Source: an uncultured Sphingomonadaceae bacterium | Lineage (GTDB): Bacteria > Pseudomonadota > Alphaproteobacteria > Sphingomonadales > Sphingomonadaceae | Assembly (NCBI GenBank): GCA_946479505.1 | Contig: CAMLGC010000002.1 | Location: forward strand, 31,358-95,357 | DNA: 64,000 nucleotides | Reading direction: 5' to 3' | Part shown: positions 36,516 to 44,657 of the stretch, in pieces | Position numbering within the stretch: the first letter of the stretch is position 1 | Layout of the letters: the number at the start of each line of letters is the position of its first letter | The notes under the pieces: generated by a model | Databases searched by the model: none | Seen by the model: only the letters and a program-made list of their open reading frames with translations | Told to the model about the DNA's origin: nothing | Position numbers and translations under genes: made by a program

Positions 36516-36800
36516 ATGACCGACGACACGCTGGCGCAATACCGGCAGAGCATCGACAATATCGATGCCGCGCTCGTCTTCCTGCTCGCCGAGCGCTTCA
36601 AGGTCACCAAGGCGGTCGGCCGCTTCAAGGCGACCGAGGGCATGCCGCCGGCCGATCCCGCGCGCGAGGAGCGCCAGATCGAGCGCCTGCGCCGCCTCGC
36701 GCACGAGGCCGATCTCGATCCCGAATTCTCCGAGAAGTTCCTGCGCTTCATCATCGACGAGGTGATCCGCCACCATGAGCGTCTGCGCGAAGGGGGGTGA
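36516..36800 (+). CDS. Chorismate mutase (AroQ class)
   Basis: The 94-residue all-helical protein catalyses chorismate to prephenate for Phe and Tyr synthesis. It matches the AroQ monofunctional class: YRQSIDNIDAALVFLLAERF (about 9-28), KVTKAVGRFKA with the conserved Lys, and EFSEKFLRFIIDEVIRHHE at the end. No fused prephenate dehydratase or dehydrogenase domain is present and there is no signal peptide, so it is cytoplasmic. It starts about 110 bases from the divergent polyprenyl synthase gene and converges on dedA. Confidence 0.93.
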   Translation: MTDDTLAQYRQSIDNIDAALVFLLAERFKVTKAVGRFKATEGMPPADPAREERQIERLRRLAHEADLDPEFSEKFLRFIIDEVIRHHERLREGG

Positions 36801-36802
36801 GG

Positions 36803-37444
36803 CTACGCGCCGTCGTTCCGTCGCCGAACTCCCTTCAGCCGGTGCCAGACGAACGCGACGCCGGCGAGCACGATCAGCGCCAGAATCACCGCATCGGCCG
36901 AGTGGAACGCCGCCTTCACGCGGGGGTCGCTGTCCCATTTTTCGCCGAGCACCATGCCGACCCAGGCGAGCCCGAAACACCACGGCCACGAGCCGATGAA
37001 GGTGTAGAGGTGGAATTTGACGAGCGGCATTCGCGCGATACCCGCCGGAAACGCGATGAACGAACGGATGACGGGCAGCAACCGCCCGATCAGCACCGCC
37101 GCCGAGCCCCAGCGCGCGAAGAAACGGTCGGCGGTGTCGAGCTCGCCCGGGCCGATCAGCACGAACCGTCCCCACCGCTCGATCGCCGGCCGCCCACCGC
37201 GCTTTCCCAGCTCGTAGGCGACGATCGAGCCGAGATTGCAGCCGAGCGCCCCCGCGGTCGCGGCCAGCACGAGATCGAATCGGCCGGTCGAGACCAGATA
37301 GCCCGAAAAGGGCATGATGACCTCCGACGGCAGTGGGATGCACGCCGATTCGATCGCCATCAGGATGAGGATGCCGAGATAGCCGGTCGCCGAGATCACG
37401 GCGATGATGATGCCCGCGAGCCAGGCAAGGATGGTTTCGATCAT
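36803..37444 (-). CDS. DedA family membrane protein
   Basis: The 213-residue protein is a DedA/VTT-domain inner-membrane protein, a family implicated in lipid-carrier (such as undecaprenyl phosphate) recycling and envelope integrity. Signatures are AIESACIPLPSEVIMPFSGYL, the GALGCNLGSIVAYELGK half-helix and GRLLPVIRSFIAFPAGIARM, which holds the conserved Arg pair. The exact substrate in this organism is unknown. It ends two bases from the chorismate mutase gene on the opposite strand. Confidence 0.92.
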   Translation of the reverse strand: MIETILAWLAGIIIAVISATGYLGILILMAIESACIPLPSEVIMPFSGYLVSTGRFDLVLAATAGALGCNLGSIVAYELGKRGGRPAIERWGRFVLIGPGELDTADRFFARWGSAAVLIGRLLPVIRSFIAFPAGIARMPLVKFHLYTFIGSWPWCFGLAWVGMVLGEKWDSDPRVKAAFHSADAVILALIVLAGVAFVWHRLKGVRRRNDGA

Positions 37445-37498
37445 GCGTGAGGGGCATTCCCGAAGCGGGCGTGCTTTTCCAGCCGAAAATCGGCCGGT

Positions 37499-38125
37499 CT
37501 ATTTGAGCAGCTTCGCGACGTTCCGCAGATCCTCGACGAATCGCGCGAACTCCTCGTCCTTTTTCGTGCGGTCGGGGATGCGCAACAGGTAGCTCGGGTG
37601 GACCGTCACCCAGCCGGTGCCGCCTTCCGGCAATTCGTGCGCCCGGCCGCGATTGCGGCCGATCGTCATCGCGCGCCCGAACACCGATCGCGCCGCGGTC
37701 GTGCCCATCGCCACCGTGACGTCGGGCCTGATGATCGCGCTTTCCTGCTCGAACCACCAGCGGCAGGCGGTGATCTCGCCGGCATTGGGTTTGGAATGGA
37801 TCCGTCGTTTGCCGCGCTGCTCGAACTTGAAGTGCTTGACCGCGTTGGTGACGTAGGTTCGCGTGCGATCGACACCCGCCTCGGCGAGCGCACGGTCGAG
37901 CATCTGGCCAGCGGGCCCGACGAAGGGCGTGCCGGCCAGATCCTCCTGATCGCCCGGCTGCTCGCCGACCAGCATTATCGCCGCATCGACCGGTCCTTCA
38001 CCGAACACCGTCTGCGTGGCGTTTCTGTAGAGATCGCACCGCGTGCAGCCCTTCGCCTCGTCGCGCGCCGCCGCCCATGCGGCTGCCGCGTTGCCGCCGG
38101 CGCCCGCGCGGCCGCCACGGGTCAT
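37499..38125 (-). CDS. udgX: UdgX-type uracil-DNA-binding protein
   Basis: The 208-residue protein belongs to UdgX, a branch of family 4 uracil-DNA glycosylases that forms a covalent bond to uracil-containing DNA through a loop histidine. The diagnostic KRRIH loop is present at 106-110, so H110 should be the linking residue. The active-site motif GEQPGDQEDLAGTPFVG (54-70) and VHPSYLLRI (175-183) are also intact. C27, C30 and C121 are present as Fe-S ligands, and the fourth ligand position reads His in NAVKHFKF, as in UdgX. It overlaps the hemerythrin stop by four bases. Confidence 0.93.
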   Translation of the reverse strand: MTRGGRAGAGGNAAAAWAAARDEAKGCTRCDLYRNATQTVFGEGPVDAAIMLVGEQPGDQEDLAGTPFVGPAGQMLDRALAEAGVDRTRTYVTNAVKHFKFEQRGKRRIHSKPNAGEITACRWWFEQESAIIRPDVTVAMGTTAARSVFGRAMTIGRNRGRAHELPEGGTGWVTVHPSYLLRIPDRTKKDEEFARFVEDLRNVAKLLK

Positions 38126-38607
38126 GCGCGCTCGTCGCTCCCCGGCGGATGGCGCTTCGCCTCTTTCAGCTCCTCGGGCTTGCGCTCCTCATAGGTCTCG
38201 GCGAGCTGCTCCTCGGTCGCGTCGTCGAGCTCCTTGGCCGCGGCGGGGAACATCTCCTTTTCCTCCTCGTCGATGTGATGCTCGTAGCGCCGGCGCATGT
38301 GGTAGAATTTCTCCTCCCACTCGTCGGACGCCATTTCGAGCTTCATCATCTCGCCGAGCACGTCGTCGACCTCCTTGTGCTCGGAGACCGAATGGCGCGC
38401 ATCCTCGCGCAGATCGGGGTTGCCGAGCATCGCGGCGTAGAGCGATTCCTCCTCGGCCGCGGCGTGGCTCTGGAGATCAAGGCGAAACTTCTCGAACAGC
38501 GCCTTGCGCTCCTTGGTCGCGCCCTCGAGCTCGCCCAGGTTCTTCATCATCTCGCGCTGGCGGTCGTGATCCTTCTTGAGGTCGCGATAGATCTGAGCGT
38601 CGGGCAT
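38122..38607 (-). CDS. Hemerythrin domain-containing protein
   Basis: The 161-residue protein is a four-helix-bundle hemerythrin-like diiron protein. The iron ligands are visible: H14 in KKDHDRQREM, HAAAEEE (HxxxE), VSEHKEVDD and YEHHIDEEEKEMFP. Such proteins bind O2, nitric oxide or iron, or respond to oxidative stress. The last 25 residues are highly charged. It overlaps udgX by four bases (38122-38125), so the two are co-translated. The start at 38607 is set by the MPDAQIYRDLKKDHD N-terminus. Confidence 0.88.
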   Translation of the reverse strand: MPDAQIYRDLKKDHDRQREMMKNLGELEGATKERKALFEKFRLDLQSHAAAEEESLYAAMLGNPDLREDARHSVSEHKEVDDVLGEMMKLEMASDEWEEKFYHMRRRYEHHIDEEEKEMFPAAAKELDDATEEQLAETYEERKPEELKEAKRHPPGSDERA

Positions 38608-38674
38608 GCGGGTCTCCTCTCGTTGCGCGGCATCAACCGCGCACAGACCCGCTTGTTTCCGATGCGATTCGTTC

Positions 38675-40027
38675 TCAGTCGCCGCCGGGCTCGAGCGCTC
38701 GCGTGAGCGGCCGGCCGACCAGCAGCACGATGATCGCGCCCGCAAAGCCGATTCCCGCATCGACCAGCCAGAAGGCGACCGGGCCGAGGGCGGCGTAGAA
38801 GCTGCCGATCCACCCCATCAGCACCGACCCGACGAACAACGCGAGGAACGCGCCGCCCATCAGGGTTGCGTTGACCTTGGGCGGGGCGGCTTGCGAGATG
38901 AGCGCGAGCAGCGTCGGCCAGAACCAGAGAAACGCCACGCCCATGCCCGCGAACGGCAGCACCGCGATCAAGGCGGGCACCTTGCCGGGGAGATAAAGCG
39001 CCGATGCGAGCGCGAACAACGCGGCCGAAACGCCCGCGAGCGCCGATCCGATCCCGATCTTGCCGATGTCGCTTGCTTCGCTGCCGCGCCGTGCCTGCCA
39101 GCGCCACAAAACGACAAGCGGAAGTGCCGCGACGATGCTGACAAAGGCGTCGATCGAGTTGAACCACGCTGCGGGAACGTCGCCGAGCGGGGTGGCGAGC
39201 GAGGCGTGCTGGTCCACCCACAGGATGCCGACGTTCCAGATCATCGAATAGGCGATGTTGGGCAGGATGGTGAGCGCGATCACGACGATCAGCATCCAGG
39301 TGCGGCGCTTCTCGGGCGTCGTCATCGGCGGATAGACGATTCGCTCGGCAGGGCCGCGGTCGGCGGGAAGATGGCGCACGCCCGCGAGGTAGATCAGCAT
39401 CGCGAGGATCATGAACGCGCCCGCGCAACCGAAGCCGACATGCCAGCCGTAGCGCGCGGCGAGCAGGCCGCATACCAGCGGCCCCGCCACCGCGCCGACG
39501 TTGATGGCGGCGGAAAAGATCGTGTAGCCCTGCGTCCGGCGCGATTCCTCGACCACCGGATAGAGCCGCCCGACCTGTGCCGAGATGTTGCCCTTGAGCG
39601 CGCCCGAGCCGAGGATGAGGAGCAGCAGCGCGACGAGGAAGCTCGCGTCGAACGCCATCGCGATATGCCCCGCGCTCATCAGCGCCGCGCCCAGGATCAC
39701 CGTGTTGCGCGTGCCGAGCCAACGGTCGGCGACGAAGCCGCCGATGATCGGCGTGAAATAGACGAGCCCCGAATACCAGCCGAAGATCAGCGAGGCGAGC
39801 GCCTGGTCGCTCCTGCCCGGCGCCACGCCAAGCAGCCCGCGCAGCCAATCGAGCCCGGCCACGTGCTCGACATGGCCGGGCAGGAAGAGCTGCTGGACCA
39901 TGTAGAGCACGACGAGCGCGGTCATGCCATAATAGGAAAAGCGCTCCCACGCCTCGGTGAAGGCGAGATAGGCGAGGCCTTTCGGATGGCCGAAAAAGGC
40001 GTGATCTGCCGCCGGTTCTGCCGCCAT
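38675..40027 (-). CDS. POT-family peptide/MFS transporter (first copy)
   Basis: The 450-residue protein is a proton-coupled oligopeptide transporter of the POT/PTR2 family in the inner membrane. The signature ExxERFxYY is seen as AWERFSYYGM at about residues 26-35, and GGFVADRWLGTR and GNISAQVGRLYP follow. About 12-14 helices are visible. It is divergent from a second, 484-residue POT gene whose N-terminal sequence is similar, suggesting an ancient duplication. A REP-like repeat sits in the divergent region. Confidence 0.9.
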   Translation of the reverse strand: MAAEPAADHAFFGHPKGLAYLAFTEAWERFSYYGMTALVVLYMVQQLFLPGHVEHVAGLDWLRGLLGVAPGRSDQALASLIFGWYSGLVYFTPIIGGFVADRWLGTRNTVILGAALMSAGHIAMAFDASFLVALLLLILGSGALKGNISAQVGRLYPVVEESRRTQGYTIFSAAINVGAVAGPLVCGLLAARYGWHVGFGCAGAFMILAMLIYLAGVRHLPADRGPAERIVYPPMTTPEKRRTWMLIVVIALTILPNIAYSMIWNVGILWVDQHASLATPLGDVPAAWFNSIDAFVSIVAALPLVVLWRWQARRGSEASDIGKIGIGSALAGVSAALFALASALYLPGKVPALIAVLPFAGMGVAFLWFWPTLLALISQAAPPKVNATLMGGAFLALFVGSVLMGWIGSFYAALGPVAFWLVDAGIGFAGAIIVLLVGRPLTRALEPGGD

Positions 40028-40041
40028 TTATTCCCCCCGTC

Positions 40042-40130
40042 ATGCCGGACTCGTTCCGGCATCCACTGTTGTTTCAAAATCCGGGCACCCGATTGTGGTG
40101 CTGCCGTGGACCCCGCAACAACTCCGGGGT
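40042..40130. repeat. REP-like hairpins between the two POT genes
   Basis: ATGCCGGA (40042-40049) pairs with TCCGGCAT (40055-40062) around a five-base loop. Further on, ACCCCG (40110-40115) pairs with CGGGGT (40125-40130). The layout matches a dispersed palindromic element type; a degenerate relative is at 60095-60117. It occupies half of the 217-base divergent region. Confidence 0.75.
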
Positions 40131-40244
40131 GACGAACGCGTGAATTGCTAGCCAAAAAAAGGACGGTGCGCATCCCCTACCACCACCCTTGCCCCCGCGC
40201 CGTTCGCCGCTAGGCTCGCGTCCCGACAACGGACGGAGGGCAAG

Positions 40245-41699
40245 GTGGCGATCGAGGAGATGGAGGCGCTGCCGGGCACGCGCGAGCTGTACGATCAACC
40301 GCAGTTCATGGGGCATCCGGTCGGGCTCTACTATATCGCCTTCACCGAAGCGTTCGAGCGGTTCAGCTATTACGGCATGCAGGTGCTGCTGGTGCTCTAC
40401 ATGGTCAAGCAGCTCCTGCTGCCCGGCCATGTCGACGCCATCGCCGGGTTCGAGGGTTTCCGTACTTTCCTCAGCCACCTTTACGGATTCGCGCCGAGCG
40501 ATCAGGCGCTCTCGTCGCACATCTTCGGGCTTTACACGAGCCTCGTCTATCTCACGCCGATCGCCGGCGGCGTCGTCGCCGATCGCTGGCTCGGCAAGAC
40601 CAGGACGGTGGTGCTCGGCGCATTGCTGATGGCGGTCGGGCACTTTCTGATGGCGTTCGATTTCTCCTTCCTGATCGCGCTGCTGCTGCTGGTGGTCGGT
40701 GTCGGCTGCCTCAAGGGAAATCTGGCGAGCCAGGTCGGCTCGCTCTACCCGCCCGGGGACAATCGCACCGCCGACGCCTTCCAGGTCTATTATATCGGCA
40801 TCAACGCCGGCGTAATCATCTCGCCGCTGATCTGCGGCACGCTCGGCGAAAAGGTCGGCTGGCACTGGGGCTTCGGCGCTGCCGGCGTCGGCATGGTGAT
40901 CGGCCTCGTCATCTATCTGTCCGGGCTCAAATATCTGCCGCCCGATCCCAAACTCACCAAATCCGCCACGCCCGCCGCCCCCAAGCCGAAAATGAGCACG
41001 CGCGACTGGCAGGTTCTGATCCTGCTGGTGCTGCTGATCCCGGTGCTGGCAGTCGGCTCGATCGGCAATCAGGAACTCTACAACGCGTATCTGATCTGGG
41101 CCGATCGGAGCTACGATTTCGTGTTCTTCGGCCTGCGGCTGCCGACCACGTTCCTCGCGACGCTCGACGCGGCGACGGGAGTCGCGACGCTGATCGGCGT
41201 GGTTGCTTTCTGGCGCTGGTATGGGCGCCACCACAATGAACCCGGCGAGGTCACCAAGGTCGCGCTCGGCTGCTTCATCTCGTCGAGTGCGTTCATCATT
41301 CTCGCGATCGTCGCCGCCAACGCCGCCGCCACCGGAACCAAGGTCAGCCTGTGGGTGGCCGTCGCGATCCATCTGATTAACGGGATCGGCTTCGCCAACG
41401 TGTTCCCGGTCAGCCTGGCGCTTTATTCGCGCGCGGCGCCGCGCGCGATCGCGGGCACGATGATCGGCATCTATTACCTGTTCCTGTTCGGGGCGAACAC
41501 GCTCGTCGGCTGGGTCGGCGGCTGGCTCGAGACGATGCCGCCGCTTCATTTCTGGGGGCTGCACGCGGCGCTCGTCGCGGGCGCCGGCGTGGTGTTCGTG
41601 CTCGTCAAGCTATTCTTCGGGCGCATCCTGGTGTCGGACGACGACGAGGCGCCGGGAATAGCGCCCGGCCACGAAGCCGAGGTGACTCACCCGGCGTGA
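40245..41699 (+). CDS. POT-family peptide/MFS transporter (second copy)
   Basis: The 484-residue protein is another POT/PTR2 di- and tripeptide transporter. The ExxERFxYY signature is AFERFSYYGM near residue 35, with GGVVADRWLGKTR and GCLKGNLASQVGSLYP later. The mid-part carries a larger loop (PKLTKSATPAAPKPKM) between helices six and seven than the neighbouring copy. The start codon is GTG at 40245, preceded by GGAGGG at 40233-40240. It is divergent from the first copy. Confidence 0.9.
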   Translation: MAIEEMEALPGTRELYDQPQFMGHPVGLYYIAFTEAFERFSYYGMQVLLVLYMVKQLLLPGHVDAIAGFEGFRTFLSHLYGFAPSDQALSSHIFGLYTSLVYLTPIAGGVVADRWLGKTRTVVLGALLMAVGHFLMAFDFSFLIALLLLVVGVGCLKGNLASQVGSLYPPGDNRTADAFQVYYIGINAGVIISPLICGTLGEKVGWHWGFGAAGVGMVIGLVIYLSGLKYLPPDPKLTKSATPAAPKPKMSTRDWQVLILLVLLIPVLAVGSIGNQELYNAYLIWADRSYDFVFFGLRLPTTFLATLDAATGVATLIGVVAFWRWYGRHHNEPGEVTKVALGCFISSSAFIILAIVAANAAATGTKVSLWVAVAIHLINGIGFANVFPVSLALYSRAAPRAIAGTMIGIYYLFLFGANTLVGWVGGWLETMPPLHFWGLHAALVAGAGVVFVLVKLFFGRILVSDDDEAPGIAPGHEAEVTHPA

Positions 41700-41708
41700 G
41701 CAGCCGGA

Positions 41709-42116
41709 TCAGGGGATCTGCCGCAGATCCTCGGCGCGCTCGCGGTCCTCGCGTTTCGCTCTGCGCGCCTGCTGGAGGAAGCAGCCGGTGGCGCCGCCGG
41801 GACCGACGGTCGAGCAGCTCCCGATTCCCGCCGCGCCGGCGTTGAGCACCGATTCGTCGCGCGCCGCCCAGCTTTCGTTCTCGGGCGTCACCTCGAGCTC
41901 GCGCAGCTCCTTGGGGATGCGGAACTGCTCGTCGGCGTCGCGGTGTCGGCACACGACGATCTCGTTGCCATTCGCATCGGTCGGGCATTTCTGGTCGCCA
42001 TAGATGACGAGCACGCCGTTCTGGGGCGCGTTCTGCGCGGCGGCCGGGCTCGCGGCCAGCAGCCCCGCGCCGGCGACCGCCATGCCGACGAGTCCCATCC
42101 GAATCGATCCAGCCAT
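41709..42116 (-). CDS. Exported hypothetical protein with a conserved EIVVC motif
   Basis: The product is 135 residues with a signal peptide ([20 protein letters not shown], cleavage at AAA-QN). The mature part has [20 protein letters not shown] and [11 protein letters not shown], a pattern common to small periplasmic proteins of sphingomonads, and four cysteines including [15 protein letters not shown]. The function is unknown. ATG 42116 has AAGGAG eight bases upstream; ATG 42167 would place the signal peptide internally. The gene lies downstream of coq7. Confidence 0.7.
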   Translation of the reverse strand: MAGSIRMGLVGMAVAGAGLLAASPAAAQNAPQNGVLVIYGDQKCPTDANGNEIVVCRHRDADEQFRIPKELRELEVTPENESWAARDESVLNAGAAGIGSCSTVGPGGATGCFLQQARRAKREDRERAEDLRQIP

Positions 42117-42173
42117 TACAATCACTCCTTCGGCCATCTCAACGTTCGGGCCCGCAGCCCGGTTCATGCGCGT

Positions 42174-42707
42174 TCAGACGCGCTTCGCCGCCGCAATCGC
42201 CGCGCGGCAGCCCAGACGGATCAATCCGCTCAGCAGCGGATAGGCCGGCGCGCGCTCGGCGCCGCTCGCGAGCGCGGTGTCGCGATGCTCGAGTTCCTCG
42301 GCCTGGAACTCCGCGATCGCCTCCGACAGCTCGGGATCATCGTCGCCGAGCGCCGCCAGTTGCTCGGCATAATGCCGATCGATTTCGGTCTCGACCGCCG
42401 CGGTGCATGCCATCGCGGCCTCGGGGCTGATCGCCGCGGTTGCCGCGCCGAGCGCAAACCCTGCCACGTTCCAGAACGGCTGGAGCAAGGTCGGGCGCAC
42501 GCCGCGCGTCGCGATCAGCCGGTCGAAAAAGGCGCGGTGCCGCTCCTCCTGCGCCGCCATGCCTGCGATCGAGCGCGCCGCCGGGCTGCGATCGCCCATC
42601 ACCGCGAGCTGGCCCGCATAGATGCGCGTCGCGCCATATTCGCCCGCCTGATCGACCCGGATCATCGAATCGATCGCGCGCTTCGGGTCGCCGGGTTTCC
42701 AGCTCAT
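42174..42707 (-). CDS. coq7: Demethoxyubiquinone hydroxylase Coq7
   Basis: Coq7 is the diiron monooxygenase that hydroxylates C6 of demethoxyubiquinone in the aerobic ubiquinone pathway. The 177-residue protein shows the ferritin-like helical pair with MIRVDQAGEYGATRIYAGQ, AAQEERHRAFF (ExxH) and FQAEELEHRDTA (ExxH). The start overlaps the dsbB stop, so the genes are coupled. It fits with the polyprenyl synthase at 35394 in ubiquinone synthesis. Confidence 0.95.
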   Translation of the reverse strand: MSWKPGDPKRAIDSMIRVDQAGEYGATRIYAGQLAVMGDRSPAARSIAGMAAQEERHRAFFDRLIATRGVRPTLLQPFWNVAGFALGAATAAISPEAAMACTAAVETEIDRHYAEQLAALGDDDPELSEAIAEFQAEELEHRDTALASGAERAPAYPLLSGLIRLGCRAAIAAAKRV

Positions 42708-43189
42708 ATCCGGGGCCTCCGATGCCGCATCAGCGCCAAGATGGTGACGGCGCCCGCCAACGAAAAGATCGCGTTGAAGCCCGCCAGCGAAATGCCGAAC
42801 AGCGTCCATTGCGGCACGTCGCAGCGCACGAGCGGCGCATTCATGATCTGCGCGAGGACGTCGTCGCCGCTGCCGGTGAAGCTCGCCGTGCAGGCGGTCA
42901 TGCCTTCCCACCAGTGATATTCGACGCCCGCATGATAGATGCCGATCAGCCCGCTGATGCCGATCGCGACCGCCGCCGCGATGACCAGCGCGCGGCGGTT
43001 GATCCGGCCCGGCACGCTGAACGCGAGCAGCGCGAGCACGATTGCCGCATAATGCGGCCAACGCTGCCAATGACACATCTCGCACGGCATGAGCCCGAAG
43101 GCGAGCTGGCCGATCCACGCACCGCCGACCAGCCCGGCGGGGAGCAGCAGCGCGATCCAGCGTGCGGTTCGAAGATACCCTTCCCCCAT
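42704..43189 (-). CDS. dsbB: Disulfide bond formation protein DsbB
   Basis: DsbB is the inner-membrane enzyme that re-oxidises DsbA and passes electrons to quinone. The 161-residue protein has four membrane helices, the N-terminal loop pair CEMC at residues 36-39, and the second loop pair C (MTACTASF) and C (LVRCDVPQW). The first pair has a two-residue spacer, as in E. coli. It lies between ctpA (upstream) and coq7 (overlapping). Confidence 0.92.
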   Translation of the reverse strand: MGEGYLRTARWIALLLPAGLVGGAWIGQLAFGLMPCEMCHWQRWPHYAAIVLALLAFSVPGRINRRALVIAAAVAIGISGLIGIYHAGVEYHWWEGMTACTASFTGSGDDVLAQIMNAPLVRCDVPQWTLFGISLAGFNAIFSLAGAVTILALMRHRRPRI

Positions 43190-43197
43190 TCCGCGGA

Positions 43198-44574
43198 TCA
43201 GGGCTTTTCAGTCGCGGGCTCGGTTCCGGGCGCGGGCGGCTTCGGCTTCGCGGCGGCAACCGCGGTCGGGCCGCCGAGCCGCGCAATCGTGTTCACCGCG
43301 TAGGTGAGCTGGAAATCCTCGATCCCCTTCTTCTCGAGCTCCTCGACGGTCGCCGAGAAGCGCGGATCGTCCTTGCTGTCCTCGATCAGGATCGGGTCGT
43401 CGGCCTTGACCTCGTTGATGAGGTGGCGCCTCAGATCGTCCTCGCGGAAAACGGGGCGCGTCTTGTAATCGGGGTCGCTCAATTGCGGCACGGGAATGTC
43501 GGGCCTGATCCCGCCCTCCTGCACCGACCGGCCCGAGGGCGTGTAGTAGCGCGCGGTGGTGAGCCGAAGCGCGGCCTTGGGACCGAGCGGCAGCAGCGTC
43601 TGCACCGATCCCTTGCCGAAGCTGCGCTGGCCCATCACCAGCGCACGATGCTGATCCTGGAGCGCGCCCGCGACGATCTCTGAGGCCGAGGCGGTGCCGG
43701 CATTGGTGAGCACGATCAGCGGCAGCCCGTGGGTGAGATCGCCGGGAATCGCCGATTCGCTGTAATAGCGCTCGATGTCGGTCGCCTCGCGTCCGCGCTG
43801 CGAAACGATCTCGCCGTGATCGAGGAAGGCGTCCGAAACCGCGATCGCCTGCGTGAGCAAGCCGCCGCCATTGTCGCGCAGATCGATCACATAGCCCAGC
43901 GGGCGATGCCCGAGCGCCTTGTCGATCGCCATGATCGCCGCCTTGGTGTCGGCGCCGGTCGTCTCGGAGAAGGTGTTGATGTTGATGATGCCGACATCGC
44001 CGCGCACTTCCCATTTGACCGGCTTCTGCACGATCACGGCGCGCGCGAGCGTGACCTCGATCGGCTTGTCGCGGCCGGGTCGCACGAGCGTCAGCGAGAT
44101 CTTGGTGCCGGGCTTGCCGCGCATCTGCTCGATGGCGGTATCGAGCGGGAGCCCGTAGATCAGCTTGCCGTCGATATGGGTGATGTAGTCGCCGGCCTTG
44201 ATGCCGGCGCGATCGGCGGGTGTGTCCTCCTGCGGCGCGATCACCTTCACCGCGCCGTCCTCCTCGGTCACGGTGAGGCCGAGGCCGCCGTAATTGCCCT
44301 CGGTCTGGATGCGCAGATTCTCGAAGTCGAGCTCGTCCTCGTAGCTCGAATGCGGGTCGAGCGCGGCGAGCATTCCGTCGATCGCGCCCTTGATGAGCTG
44401 CTCGTCGGTGACCTTGTCGACGTAGTTCGCCTTGACGCGGTTGAACACGTCCATGAATCGGTCGAGCTCGCGATAGCTTTCGGTATCGACCTCGGCCATC
44501 GCGCTGGTGGCGACGGGCACGAGCGCGAGCGCCCCGACGATCGCGGTGGCCTGGAGAAGGGAACGCATGGGCAC
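43198..44574 (-). CDS. Carboxy-terminal processing protease CtpA (S41)
   Basis: The 458-residue periplasmic protease has a signal peptide (MPMRSLLQATAIVGALALVP, ending SAMA), a PDZ domain (about 90-170: GGLGLTVTEEDGAVKVIAP) and a tail-specific protease domain. The Ser-Lys dyad is seen in NAGTASASEIVAGAL and SFGKGSVQTLLPLG. A Pro/Ala-rich C-terminal tail follows. The GTG start at 44574 has GGAAG at good spacing, whereas ATG 44568 is too far. It lies next to the EnvC-like gene on the same strand, a frequent envelope arrangement. Confidence 0.94.
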   Translation of the reverse strand: MPMRSLLQATAIVGALALVPVATSAMAEVDTESYRELDRFMDVFNRVKANYVDKVTDEQLIKGAIDGMLAALDPHSSYEDELDFENLRIQTEGNYGGLGLTVTEEDGAVKVIAPQEDTPADRAGIKAGDYITHIDGKLIYGLPLDTAIEQMRGKPGTKISLTLVRPGRDKPIEVTLARAVIVQKPVKWEVRGDVGIININTFSETTGADTKAAIMAIDKALGHRPLGYVIDLRDNGGGLLTQAIAVSDAFLDHGEIVSQRGREATDIERYYSESAIPGDLTHGLPLIVLTNAGTASASEIVAGALQDQHRALVMGQRSFGKGSVQTLLPLGPKAALRLTTARYYTPSGRSVQEGGIRPDIPVPQLSDPDYKTRPVFREDDLRRHLINEVKADDPILIEDSKDDPRFSATVEELEKKGIEDFQLTYAVNTIARLGGPTAVAAAKPKPPAPGTEPATEKP

Positions 44575-44657
44575 GCTGATCTTCCGATAGACAAGGGGTC
44601 ATGAGACGATAGCGCCTTTCGCCGGCGCGGGCAAAGCAAAGTCGCGGGATTCTGCGC

